Below are positions 21,215 to 32,095 of a stretch of DNA of 64,000 nt, piece after piece. The first letter of the stretch is position 1. Each line of letters opens with the position of its first letter. Origin of the DNA: Prostheceraeus crozeri (lineage: Eukaryota > Platyhelminthes > Polycladida > Euryleptidae); contig CAJQUW010008600.1 of NCBI GenBank assembly GCA_907163375.1, forward strand, positions 61,905-125,904, given 5' to 3'. The notes below the pieces were generated by a model that made no database searches, was not told the origin of the DNA, and was given only the letters and a program-made list of their open reading frames with translations. The position numbers and the translations under genes are program-made.

Positions 21215-21420
21215 ATGGTGCAGTGTTGCGCTCATAATTGCAAAAATTAGAGTGATAATAGAGTAAATAATGCATGCTTCTACAAATTTCCATTAGACAA
21301 GAAAATGCAAAAAAATTATGTAGTGATAAAGTTCGCAGCTCCGTTTTTACTCCGTTAAAACATTCTCGGGCATGCTATATTCATTTTGCCAAAAAAGACA
21401 AAGTGAAAAATCTATGTTAT
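21215..21420 (+). pseudogene. THAP-type zinc finger, broken
   Basis: THAP domains are C2CH DNA-binding modules found in host regulators and in P-element transposases. From the ATG at 21215 the translation reads MVQCCAHNC, then FYKFPLDKKMQKN (the 'F..FPLD...R..W' block). In the next frame comes VRSSVFTPLKHSRACYIHF, the 'V.R..F.P.....C..HF' block. The two cysteines and the C..H pair give the C2CH set in the right order and spacing. There is one stop after HNCKN and one frameshift near 21318, so it is a relic. Downstream frames to about 21.96 kb are open in pieces but show no domain I recognise, so a host THAP gene and a P-like transposon are both possible. Confidence 0.6.
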
Positions 21421-22649
21421 GCTCCATTACCTCATTTATAAAACTGGAAACAACCATCTTTCCACTTGAAAAGACAACTGTTCCCATCTTGAATTTGGGA
21501 AAACAATCTTTGCTTGTGACATTTAAAAAATGGCAAAGCAAAGTTGTAGAGAAATTAAACGCTAGCCGATCATGCATCTTTTTCGTCGACTGTTTCATTT
21601 GCTCGGAGTACAAGCCAAATTGCTCGACCCGATGAGGCAGCCCTGAGCCATTGAACTTTGAACCAACAGCTTACTTTATTCTGTGATTCAATTACTGTGT
21701 GCGTGTGGCCTCTATCGTCATTGTACTGGAAACTTATTTGTTTTTTCAGCTCATTCTGTATCGAGTCGGTCAAGAATTTTTCAATACCGTAAGCATCCAA
21801 TTGGCATCATTATATCCACATATCTCTCGAATCACTCTACAACACGAGTATACAATACTATTTTCGAAAGATTGCTGTATGCTTTAGTGCCTGAGAATGT
21901 GATTTGTATGGACAGACCTATTCATGAATATCTTCATCACAAAATCCAACATATATTATGAAAATTTAGCCTGTATCTATAAGCATGCATAAACCTAGGT
22001 ACTTTATCAAATAAGACGATTCCGCTCCAGTCACAGTATATTTATGAGCAATATGGTTTGCATAATAGCTTGACATAAATATTTTGTATAATGTATTGAC
22101 ATAAGATGGAAAACAATTCAAAAGGTGACAAGACAATTTTAGGATTCGTGTATAGTAATCACACTTGCACAAGTGGCAATGGAATAAATGAATTCATTCT
22201 GAGCCGTGATTTCATTGAGATTCGTAATTGATATATTTTATCTGAATAAGGAAATTTCGGCGAGATTTTATTAAAAACTGCTTTCTTTAAACTATAGGGC
22301 TCTGCGTTAGTCACACCTCATCGCACCGGTGCACCCAACATTTCAAAAAGCCACACTGAAGCACTTATTGCAATAGCACATGTACGTTGTCGAAAAATAA
22401 TTTGTTTCGTTCTATAGATAGTTCAGCGTTTGCTTAATGAAGTCCTCAAAATCTGGAAAGTAAAATTTGTCATTTGTTTCTTATATGGGTGTCGATGCTT
22501 CGAATTGTTCTTTAGCTAAATAACAAGACAATTGGAAGAAAGGGCAAACTACTGCCTTCTGGATCAGAATAATAAAATCCGATTTACTAGAAGAAACTAT
22601 GAATATTATGTCATATGTGCTCGCATAGGAATTGACAACCTTCCCCAAA
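21421..22649. other. no further gene recognised
   Basis: Short frames continue after the THAP relic without recognisable domains. Some may be decayed downstream parts of the same gene or element. Confidence 0.4.
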
Positions 22650-22760
22650 CCTATTCATGAAATGGTGTCATTGCAAGAAAAGTTATTATTACTGCCTTGC
22701 CTTGAGAAAGGGTCTGGACCCGAAACGTCGGCTGTGTACATATTTTTTATTCGTAATTAT
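22650..22760 (+). mobile_element. isolated PLE terminal remnant
   Basis: A stretch around a hammerhead-like core with no PLE coding sequence nearby. It is likely a solo leftover of a PLE pseudo-LTR or 3' end. Limits are approximate. Confidence 0.4.
22699..22732 (+). ncRNA. second hammerhead-ribozyme-like motif
   Basis: Core TTGAGAA (22702-22708), one extra base, stem II GGGT/ACCC with a CTGG loop (22710-22721), GAAA (22722-22725), then CGTC with a predicted cleavage after 22729. Stem I pairs GCC (22699-22701) with GGC (22730-22732). As at 7.6 kb, core positions 3 and 8 are T and A instead of C and G, keeping their mutual base pair. Confidence 0.5.
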
Positions 22761-22963
22761 TTAGTGGCATTAAATTACTCGGGAGAGAAAACTGATAGGC
22801 TATTTTTCACATCATTGATTCAATATAAATAATATAAATTAAATAAATAACAAATTTAAATCCGCTATGTAATTTCGAGGTAACTGCCGCAGTCAGTGAC
22901 ACCATCGGTGCAGCACTGCCGACCCACAATCCCCGATGCTACCCGACCTATGTGCCTTAATTA

Positions 22964-23571
22964 CAGTACGCGCCATATTACTTGGGACACCTGCTTTTTC
23001 ACAGTTATTATCGCCTATATTTTACAATATTACTTCAATTTGAACTAAATGCTGCTTGATTGTGACTTGGGTCATAAGTTACTTGGCCTGTAGTTTTCGG
23101 CTCCGTTACTCATTTTGAAGGGCACTAAATATGGTCGTATGTATAAATATTGCGCGCCAAATTACTTGGGACAATTAGAACAGACGGTTTTATCGCAAGA
23201 TAAAAACAAATGTTTAGTTTTAAGTAAAACCAAAGTTATGCAAATGGATAATTTCTTTTATAGCACACTCAAAAAACAACTATTCAATCGTCAGAATTTT
23301 GTATAGCCACATTACTTGGGACACTTGCTTTTTTATAATCTCTCGGTCTAGATGTTAAACTTCTTCAACTGGAGTGAAATATTGCATACTTGTGGAGTCG
23401 TTGACTTCTTCCGTCCACACTTGCCTTGTCGTCACGATGAGAGAGACGTAGAATTCTTCAGTCTGGCCACGGTTGACTTGCTGATACCAGTAATCTTTGA
23501 AGTAATATTGCAAAATATAGGCGATAATAACTGTGAAAAAGCAGGTGTCCCAAGTAATATGGCGCGTACTG
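22964..23571 (-). mobile_element. 608-bp mariner-type MITE with 75-bp TIRs
   Basis: Ends read CAGTACGCGCCATATTAC inward on both sides and are flanked by TA (22962-22963 and 23572-23573), the Tc1/mariner target duplication. The terminal inverted repeats match over 75 bp with one mismatch, so the insertion is fairly young. The core word ATTACTTGGGACA recurs inside at about 23160 and 23313, which suggests an inner rearrangement or nested copy. A leftover of the transposase helix-turn-helix lies on the minus strand next to the right repeat, so this is a deletion derivative of an autonomous element. Confidence 0.85.
23352..23494 (-). pseudogene. remnant of transposase helix-turn-helix inside the MITE
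   Basis: Reading leftward from 23494 the translation is ITGISKSTVARLKNSTSLSS, then a TGA stop, then RQGKCGRKKSTTPQV. This is a recognition helix and linker of the Tc1/mariner type, with the basic GRKK stretch expected before the second helical unit. About 47 codons remain and the catalytic domain is entirely missing. It starts right inside the terminal repeat, where a transposase gene would begin. Confidence 0.6.
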
Positions 23572-23573
23572 TA

Positions 23574-24140
23574 AACACCTTAGATCTTGTTGTGCCTCAG
23601 TGCTGAAGGACCTCCACACATTTGAAGAAGATCATAATGTGCAAATGCTAAATGGATAATTAGGAGTGCGGACAACCACATGTAAAAAGCCCTGACCGAC
23701 TCAAAGCATGGTGCCAAAGGGGATCCCGTCAAGTTTGGCTTTAAAACAGCACTAGGAGAGTCAAAAGGTCCCACAAGTTGTGACCATTAAATGTCTGCCG
23801 GTGGGAACACATGCCACCTGCTTTCTCAATAAGAATAACTGAAGATTCAAAATTACTTGGCTGTGAAATTCTACCTAAAATTTATATCCGAATGCATTTT
23901 AATTTTCATTTCACGATCTAGCGTTGACGGTAAAATGCTTTGTGGAATTGCGCAAAGTTATCTTGCGATGTGTCATCTATAATGTGTTACTCGCACAATT
24001 TCATTGTTAATTGCCGTATATACTTAACTCCCACATCTTTATGACAAATGAATGCATATTGAAAATTAAAAACGTCTTCATTTTTCGACGTAGTGGACAT
24101 TTCGATTCATAATCGACGAAAAACTCTAATTAATTGTTTT
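23574..24140. other. upstream region of the LRR gene
   Basis: AT-rich; no coding sequence recognised. It may contain an intron of the LRR gene, because a splice-acceptor-like site lies at its right edge. Confidence 0.4.
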
Positions 24141-24154
24141 ATATTTTATTGTAG
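24130..24154 (+). promoter_or_regulatory. candidate 3' splice site before the LRR gene
   Basis: A T-rich tract followed by TTATTGTAG (AG at 24153-24154), 34 bases before the LRR start codon. It fits a 5'-UTR intron acceptor, leaving the whole protein in one exon. Inference only. Confidence 0.4.
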
Positions 24155-24188
24155 ATTCTCTCAAGAAACTATTCTCTGAATAAACAGA

Positions 24189-25130
24189 ATGCAAATCAAA
24201 AAGGTCTTCATCGACTTAATCTTTATTTTTCATTCCATTATTGCTCGTCATCACGTGAATGGAGAATGCAAATATAACGCAGATAAAGTGGATTGCAGAA
24301 ATGAAGAAATAACCACTGTTCCTGCCAAAACGGAAGGGAAGGAATATAAAGCGTTGGATATAAGCAAGAACAAAATCACTGAATTCAAATCTAAATCGTT
24401 TAATGGTTGGTATAATGTGGAAAAATTATTTGCTCAGGAAAATGAGATCAAAACCATTTCACCTGATGCTTTCAAACCTCTAAAGCAATTGACAACGTTG
24501 TACTTACAGAAAAACAAGTTGACAATCGGAGTAGGTCTGAAGATGAATACATTTCAAACATTGGATAAATTGGATTTTCTGGATATATCTTACAATCCTC
24601 TTGGCACAATTCCAAACAAATTTTTTGATGGAATGTCACGCCTTAAAACATTGAAACTGGAAGCAACCGTTGGCGGTATCAGTCTAAACAATCACTCGTT
24701 CGATGGAATGACCTCGATCGAGACTATAGATTTGAAACTAAATTCTCTTACAACTCTTCCAGCGGGATTGAGCAATAGCTTCAAGGGAAGTTCTATGCCA
24801 GAGTTTCAGCTTAGTCAAAATAAATGGAATTGTGATTGCAATCTCAAGTGGCTGGGTGTCGCAGCAAGAGATGACAGTGGTTTTGACGGAGTCGCAACAG
24901 CCCTAAAATGTTCAAAACCTATCGAACTAAAAGAGAAGGCTCTTATGGATATTAAAATTGATGATTTAAAGTGCAGTGAATCTACAATCATTATACGTGA
25001 AACAAAAGTAGTCTCATCATCAAAAGGTGTGAGAAGAACAAGCGATGGAGGGAAAATGGATTCAAATTACATGATTACACATCTGCTATTTCTAGTGGCT
25101 GAGTTTCTCATCAGTTCTGAATTCATGTAG
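24189..25130 (+). CDS. secreted, probably GPI-anchored leucine-rich-repeat protein (VLR-like architecture)
   Basis: An intact 313-residue frame. Residues 1-20 are a signal peptide (VFIDLIFIFHSIIA). An N-terminal cap follows with C27 and C36 and the consensus-like VDC...ITTVPA; it has two cysteines instead of the usual four. About six leucine-rich repeats span residues 53-205 (e.g. YKALDISKNKITEF, LTTLYLQKNKL, LDFLDISYNPLGTIP). A textbook C-terminal cap runs from NKWNCDCNLKWLG to LKC, with C215, C217, C241 and C262. Then comes a short hydrophilic stalk and a terminal hydrophobic stretch (about 294-310) after a small-residue SDGG site, resembling a GPI signal. Cap-repeats-cap-stalk-GPI on one exon is the plan of agnathan VLRs and of VLR-like proteins in lancelets. 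The sequence itself does not prove orthology; other single-exon LRR receptors share it. Extracellular ligand binding is inferred. Confidence 0.85.
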   Translation: MQIKKVFIDLIFIFHSIIARHHVNGECKYNADKVDCRNEEITTVPAKTEGKEYKALDISKNKITEFKSKSFNGWYNVEKLFAQENEIKTISPDAFKPLKQLTTLYLQKNKLTIGVGLKMNTFQTLDKLDFLDISYNPLGTIPNKFFDGMSRLKTLKLEATVGGISLNNHSFDGMTSIETIDLKLNSLTTLPAGLSNSFKGSSMPEFQLSQNKWNCDCNLKWLGVAARDDSGFDGVATALKCSKPIELKEKALMDIKIDDLKCSESTIIIRETKVVSSSKGVRRTSDGGKMDSNYMITHLLFLVAEFLISSEFM

Positions 25131-25211
25131 GAAGTGTCATTTGTCCTCTGTATGCAGCAAAAAATTCCGGACGGCTTTGTATTGTTGAGTTTGTCGTAGA
25201 GTTAAATGCAG

Positions 25212-25299
25212 GTGAACATTTTAGTTGTCACATTACAAGAATTTTACTTATTGCGAGTGAACATTTTAGTTATCACAATACAAAAATTCTATTTATCGA
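25212..25299. repeat. 45-bp tandem duplication downstream of the LRR gene
   Basis: Copies at 25212-25256 and 25257-25299 beginning GTGAACATTTTAGTT, with a few differences. Lies 80 bp after the LRR stop codon, perhaps in its 3' UTR. No AATAAA was seen between the stop codon and about 25700. Confidence 0.75.
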
Positions 25300-27178
25300 A
25301 AATTATTCGATCTTGTTGGAAATTATAGAAAGTGGAAATGCGACAACCTGGATGTGTCTACGGTTTCTCGGCTTATTTAAAAATATCATAATCATTTCAT
25401 CGCCTATAGTTGTAGAAATGACATGCCGGAAATTGTGAAGTCTACTCCAATTCATCGTGCATTTCTCTAAAGCCCACTGGTAAATAAGTAGGCTACCATG
25501 AAGCAGGTAATTAGTTTCGTAGATGGAAAATGTTATTGACCTGGGGCTGTGATCAGTCACCTCTGATAAGACTTCTGCTTATTTCGCATGCGCTGTTAAT
25601 GAACGTTACTGAGAAATAGCTTCAATTTATCTAGCCACTGTAATTGCGCTGATTGCTGAGTTTAGCAATACTTTACTATTAAACTTCTGTCTTCTTAGTA
25701 AATAGCAAAATCTTATCAGTAGGTGTACCCAGTGTTTGTTCTTCTAATATTGATTATCAATTGGCGTCTGACTTTGCAACTCCTTTATCCATTATTCTTG
25801 CACCGTTTCCTGTAGCCGATTGCATGCGGCATAGAAATTGATAATAATAGCCTCCACACCTCCATGTTTATTACAGACCTCAACATTCATATTCTTGACA
25901 TCTCATTGACAATGTTGTTACTGAAATTTAAATATCCCATTGTAGAAAAGAATTGTTGAATTCTGAAATTAAAATGAATAGATCATGCATAGATGATATG
26001 AACATAGATGATAACTTCTTAAATTGTAACTTATATACTTACTTTGGTAATGTCCAACTCTTAAATTAAAGTTGAAATTTTGAAATACAAATGCTAGGAT
26101 CAAAAATTTAAATGGTGAGGTCCGCAATATACATGGAAAAGGTATAGAATGGAAGTTAAGGTTCGTCGAATACTATACTCAATAATGGCACAAAAATCGC
26201 ACGCATTTTTCTTAGAAGCACTTGCTAACGACTATCATTCGGTCAGAATCAGTTACATGTGTAATCATATGCTTTTCATATTTCATTCATGCTGCAAGCT
26301 AGTTCATGGGCTGTGCCGCTAACTTGTGTCATTTTTCATTCTAGACAATTTCAGATTAACAATATGCTTCTGTGGTTTGTCCACTCCAAACGTCTGCAAA
26401 GTGAATGTCACATGACTACTCTCCCAATTTCCTATTCGATAAAATTCAGGTCAATGAAAATCACATGATCTGTCTTACACCGAGTGACGTGTCGCGCACA
26501 TCACACGCGTCATGTAGTTTTTTCGTGACAGGTTGTGCCAACAAACAGAGGCTGACAAGAAACTTTAACAGACGGAATATGTGGCAGCACTTCATTGCTC
26601 AGTAAAATCTCAATGGTGTTCAAGCCTTCTGATTATGACTTCTATTAATCTATCAGAAGGTCTTATTTAGTAGAAGTCTTTGACCATAGCTCCTGATCAT
26701 CATCACCTGCATGTCAGATGATGAAAAATGTGTCCATGACGTGTCTTAGGCATTGTTTACAAAGAAATATTTGTACATTGAATAGATATTTTTGAATGTT
26801 TTTCTCTCGATCATGGAGATGTCGCAATGTAGGAGATTTTTTATTTTTGTAGAAAATGATGAAAAACGTGTTTGGCATTATATAGCTGAGGAATATACTG
26901 ATAGAAATGTCGGAAGCGAGCAGAAATGTCCTTCTAGTGATGTATATGTTTCAGTATTGATTGCCTATTCAAGTTTGTCAGCATGTTGTTTGCCATCCAC
27001 TGCACTTGTAGTGCTTCATTTCAATACCGACTAATCTCACATGCGAGCATGTACGATCATGATTGACCGCTTGCACGCTTCGAGAGTTAGAGATTCGCCG
27101 GTGGAAAACTGTGTTCGCAGGATGGTCTGATTCCGTTCGTCGTTTAGCCATGCGAGATCGGGGTGTGGCGCTAGGGTG
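25300..27178. other. no gene recognised
   Basis: Short frames only on both strands; no domain, RNA gene or transposon end recognised. Confidence 0.45.
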
Positions 27179-27465
27179 CACTGGAAATTGTGGAGCACGA
27201 AAGCCGGGTGATTTTAACTGCGAAGGCGAACGACAAAGCAGGAATAGCGAAATGTATGAAAGCACTGCAGTTCGTGTCGATTCGCTACGAAAGTGATTGA
27301 CTCTCCGATTGGCCGAATTTCAATTGGCCCAATTGTGCTTTCGTACCCCAGCCTGGTTTATCCTATAGAAAAACAAATCGGAAGAAATATTGCCTTCCTC
27401 CAATTTTAATTTCCGTTTTGCACAACAATTTCGCAATTAACTTTAGTATCATTCAATTCACAGTG
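27179..27465. mobile_element. foldback MITE, copy 1
   Basis: Starts CACTGGAAATTG and ends CAATTCACAGTG (inverted). The interior shares GCACGAAAGC, TACGAAAG and GTGCTTTCG words in the same order as the copy at 28535-28753, but is more diverged and carries about 65 extra bases near 27350-27415. Probable older member of the same family. Confidence 0.55.
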
Positions 27466-28146
27466 CACTTTGCTGTTGATTATTAATATTTTGAACGGCA
27501 ATGAAATTGACATTACTATTGAATGAATGAACCTTGTTTATACTCAGAAGCACATTAGGTACAGAGTCTTTGTCCCACGTGGCCGAGTTGTCATTTATTC
27601 TCTTTGTGCTGAGTGCAGAGAGCACCTTTTTGCACCTTTGCGAGTATAATGCAGCGGTGGGCCGTACATTATATTTTTCAGTATGTAGCGATGCCAGAGA
27701 AGATATGTGAGAGGACTAGAAAAGAGTGCCTGTCTTTCTTTTGATTTTGAGTGAAATTACAAATCCACTACCATCGCAAGCTATCGAAGCCATCGCAAGC
27801 TGTTGTAGATGCGGATAGTGCATATATATTTTACTCTACTACAAATTCGTTTTAGCATGAACTGTGAACGCCACATATGGTCCACTAAAGACCATGGCTA
27901 AGTTCAGAGACCAAGGAAACGTGTAGTTCTGCCTTATGGCTGGTAAAAGTGGTATACGCCTCTATCACAAACACACATTTACCGGCATAGACTTAGTAGC
28001 CAAACTGACTCGTAGCAGAACAACATTTTCAGTTTCAGCACCCACGCAATTGACCCTTGGTATGCCAACGCTAGACTATAGCAGCCCGCATCGACTCACT
28101 GTTTGTGCCCTCACACTGCATCATAACTCCTATGCAGGGATTATCA
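27466..28146. other. no gene recognised
   Basis: No recognisable coding sequence; the 88-residue frame at 27936-28202 shows no known domain. Confidence 0.4.
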
Positions 28147-28149
28147 AAA

Positions 28150-28312
28150 TTGATATCAGTTTATTGATTGTTCAGAAATTCCATTTTAAATTAATTTATT
28201 GATCACTAAATTAAATTCAATTAATTGATTGCTCAGTAACCTAATCCAATTTCAATTAATTCATTGCTCACGAATCCCATTTTCAATTAATTGATTGGAA
28301 CCAGCAATCAAA
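28150..28312. repeat. AT-rich minisatellite, period about 31-36 bp, 4-5 copies
   Basis: Imperfect repeats of the type 'ttgattgctca..atcccattttcaattaa'. A further copy lies at about 28905-28975, so the array is split by about 600 bp that includes the MITE at 28535. Confidence 0.6.
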
Positions 28313-28534
28313 TTGAAGCAAGTTTTGTTAACCCCTGATCCGCACCCGTGAGTGGTCCTTTACTGCTGTCTACAGACTACATGTATGTGTGTACTACATT
28401 GTACTGTATACATAGCGATGTCATAACTCATTGGCGTCCTATTCCCCACCTCTGTTGGGTTGGATGATATTTATTCATGGAATATCTCTAGGTGTTCCAT
28501 GATTATTATAAGTGCTCCACATTATCATAGTGTA

Positions 28535-28753
28535 CACTGTAAACTGAAGAGCACGAAAGCTGACTGATTTTGAATACGAAACCGATGTACAAAAGGTGAA
28601 TAACAAAATGTACGAAAGCACTATTGTTCGTGTTCATACACTACGAAAGCGATCGGCTTTCCTATTGGATTATAAAGTGCTTTCGCACATTTTGTTATTC
28701 TCCCTTTGTACATCGGTTTCGTAAGCAGCTTTGGTATCGTACAGTTTACAGTG
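28535..28753. mobile_element. 219-bp foldback MITE, copy 2, TA target site
   Basis: Ends CACTGTAAACTG and CAGTTTACAGTG are inverted repeats flanked by TA (28533-28534 and 28754-28755). The arms pair along most of the element: CGAAACCGATGTACAAA on the left matches the right arm in inverse, and likewise ATAACAAAATGT. The TA duplication points to a Tc1/mariner-mobilised MITE. No coding content. Confidence 0.75.
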
Positions 28754-28755
28754 TA

Positions 28756-30605
28756 GGCGTAAACAATCATGACTCATGATAAACATGTATTATGGATTCA
28801 TAATAAACATGTACATTTAATTGTTAGAATAATATTAGCTAGAAAATGCCCATTTTCAATGTATTGTTCATCACTTACAAATTCAATCATTTGCTTGTTT
28901 TGACTTAAATTTCAATTAACTGATTGCTCACGATGCCATTTTTAATCAATATAATTGATTGATTTCAATAATTTCAAATTAAACGACATTTTCTGATAAC
29001 TTAAGAGTTAGCAATTGAACTTAAATCACTCTGCAAATCTTAGATGCAAACTTAGATATAAAATTTGAATCATTCATAACAGATACTTAGGAACGCTCAA
29101 CAAAACATCAAGTCATGCGTTCGATCGACTTTTCAGATCACTAACATTATTTGTCCAGTTTAACATGCGAACACACTTCATGTTACAAATGTTGTGCGAA
29201 GCGCAGAAAAATACTTAAATACAAATAACCGAATTTTAAATAAAAAGAAATTAAGTCAAAACTATGGTACTGAGGCATCTGTTTACAAAATGAGTTGATC
29301 AAGCAATGAAACAAAACGGCACCAGAAAAGATGCAAGTGTCACCGATCGTCCCTCAAATGTAATATCAGACAGTTCAAAACTAAGGATCAGCGAAAAAAG
29401 AGTTTACGGCAAAATCTCACTGCCTTTTTTTCTGCAGTTCAATAAGTCGAGTGTTTAGAATTTAACGAGAAAATAAGAAAATGCAAATATCACATTTCGA
29501 GGTTTCCAGTTACTTCACAGGCCCGTAAAACAGGCGATTGTGTCCTCAGCACTTAGTAGCAAGTTTCAATTGAAAGGATTTGTTCCCAACACTGCATCAG
29601 CATCATCTTCCTTGAACGACTGGAAAAGAATTGGGTCATAGAGGAAATATAAATTTACATTTCAATTTGTCTAAAAAAACCATGCAGTGGCTCAGCGTGT
29701 ATAGTATTCGCAGTATTCACTGAATACCTATTTATTTTCTGTGCAAAGTTGTGAATTGATTCCATTGATTTTTATGATAATTAGCAAACTGTTTTACGGC
29801 TTAGCAATTCGGCTTGATTCCAAAGTAGCTATTGTAATAAGCAACGATATCAATCAGCGCTAATTTTGATTTTACTTCTTGTTTCTTTGACGTCTCCTCT
29901 AACATTTAGCAACAATAGCACTTATATTAGGTGGCTTATCGCAAGACTCCTTCATTATCGGCACCGTGTCGACGCTTATATTATCAGCTTCAATGCTACA
30001 AGCATGAGGCTACTATTCAACCTGATGGACTGAATAACATTGTCGGGATAGAGAATGCGGGGCAATTGGGCAGCAGCTGTTTTTGCCATCATTCGTGTAA
30101 TCATGGTACATGTATCATATGCAGTTATGCAGAGACAAATGCAGAACCGCTGAGGATGCTTTATCATATTCACCATTCAACCAAGGAATTTGAATAGTGT
30201 TGCTGAAATAGGGCAACTTTCAGTTGATTCATATACACTTTGACAACTTTTGGAGTGAAATTTCAGATCGCTTGGAGTGCTTGAAGACATACAAGAAATT
30301 GATAGGACATGGGATTCGAAAGATATCATTTGATTTTTGAATTTGTTGATGTGCAATGTTTTTGATATGTGCAACTGTGCATGCATATAGCGGGCCTACA
30401 TCAATACAAAATGTATGCGGAGAGTAGCAAGAAAACGGCGAACACCCGACCGGCGCCCCCCCCTCTGGAAAGACAGAGTGTCGTGGTGGACTTGGGCGAC
30501 CGCCAGGATTTGTCTAGAGGCTATAGTGCGTGATGTTTTTCGTGCAATCTGCTGAATGTTGGGTTGTAAAATGGGCTGTTTCGAGTGGAAGGAGTGCTCG
30601 GCTGA
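28756..30605. other. no gene recognised; left flank of the satellite
   Basis: Contains one stray minisatellite copy (28905-28975). Frames are short, the longest of note being 29931-30197 (88 residues) with no recognisable domain. From about 30430 to 30605 the sequence is GC-richer and shares a CCCCCCCTCTGGA word with the satellite, so it may be a decayed edge unit. Confidence 0.4.
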
Positions 30606-32095
30606 GAAAACGGAGGCCGGATTCGGATTCAGCGTGAAATTCTGCATCGGTATGGTGAATTTGAACGCAATCGGAGAGAAAAAATTTTCGCTGACGTCCC
30701 CCCCCTCTGGACAGTTCGCTTCGATCTTGGCTTCTAGTGGACGGATTTTGTCGTGCCATAGCTCGTTTGAAAGCTAAGAGTGAGACAAATTCACTGAAAG
30801 AATCGGCTTGTTCCTATCTGTCTTCGTTTAGATGTGAGACGCCATTTAAGATTTTGGGAGATTGGCGAAAAAACGACAGAGTTAGAATTTGGGACGTTTT
30901 GGGCTGTAGCTTCAAAACGAAGCATCGGATGGGAAAACGGATTTCAGATTTGGAATCAGCGTCAAATTCTCTATCTGTATGGTGAGTTTCAAGTCAATCG
31001 GCGAGAAAAAATTTTCAACATTTTTCGAAAAAACGACAGAGTTAGAATTTGGGACGTTTTGGTCAGTAGCGCCAAAACGAAGCATCGGATGGGAAAACGG
31101 AGGCCAGATTCGGATTCAGCGTGAAATTCTGCATCGGTATGGTGAATTTGAACGCAATCGGAGAGAAAAAATTTTCGCTGACGTCCCTCCCCCCTCTGGA
31201 CAGTTCGCTTCGATCTTGGCTTCTAGTGGACGGATTTTGTCGTGCCATAGCTCGTTTGAAAGCTAAGAGTGAGACAAATTCAGTGAAACAAACGGCTTGT
31301 TCATATCTGTCTTCGTTTAGATGTGAGACGCCATTTAAGATTTTGGGACATTGGCGAAAAACGACAGAGTTAGAATTTGGGACGTTTTGGGCTGTAGCTT
31401 CAAAACGAAGCATCGGATGGGAAAACGGATTTCAGATTTGGAATCAGCGTCAAATTCTCTATCTGTATGGTCAGTTTCAAGTCAATCGGCGAGAAAAAAT
31501 TTTCAACATTTTTCGAAAAAACGACAGAGTTAGAATTTGGGACGTTTTGGTGTGTAGCGCCCAAACGAAGCATCGGATGGGAAAACGGAGGCCAGATTCG
31601 GATTCAGCGTGAAATTCTGCATCGGTATGGTGAATTTGAACGCCATCGGAGAGAAAAAATTTTCGCTGACGTCCCCCCCCTCTGGACAGTTCGCTTCGAT
31701 CTTGGCTTCTAGTGGACGGATTTTGTCGTGCCATAGCTCGTTTGAAAGCTAAGAGTGAGACAAATTCAGTGAAACAAACGGCTTGTTCATATCTGTCTTC
31801 GTTTAGATGTGAGACGCCATTTAAGATTTTGGGACATTGGCGAAAAAACGACAGAGTTAGAATTTGGGACGTTTTGGGCTGTAGCTTCAAAACGAAGCAT
31901 CGGATGGGAAAACGGATTTCAGATTTGGAATCAGCGTCAAATTCTCTATCTGTATGGTGAGTTTCAAGTCAATCGGCGAGAAAAAATTTTCAACATTTTT
32001 CGAAAAAACGACAGAGTTAGAATTTGGGAGGTTTTGGTCAGTAGCGCCAAAACGAAGCATCGGATGGGAAAACGGAGGCCAGATTCGGATTCAGC

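Noticed and set aside
22880-22960. tRNA- or SINE-like sequence
   Set aside because: No complete A-box/B-box spacing or cloverleaf could be drawn by eye.
24189-25130. Calling the LRR gene a true VLR
   Set aside because: The architecture matches, but germline agnathan VLR genes are incomplete and are assembled from flanking LRR cassettes, none of which were recognised here. VLR-like is the most the sequence supports.
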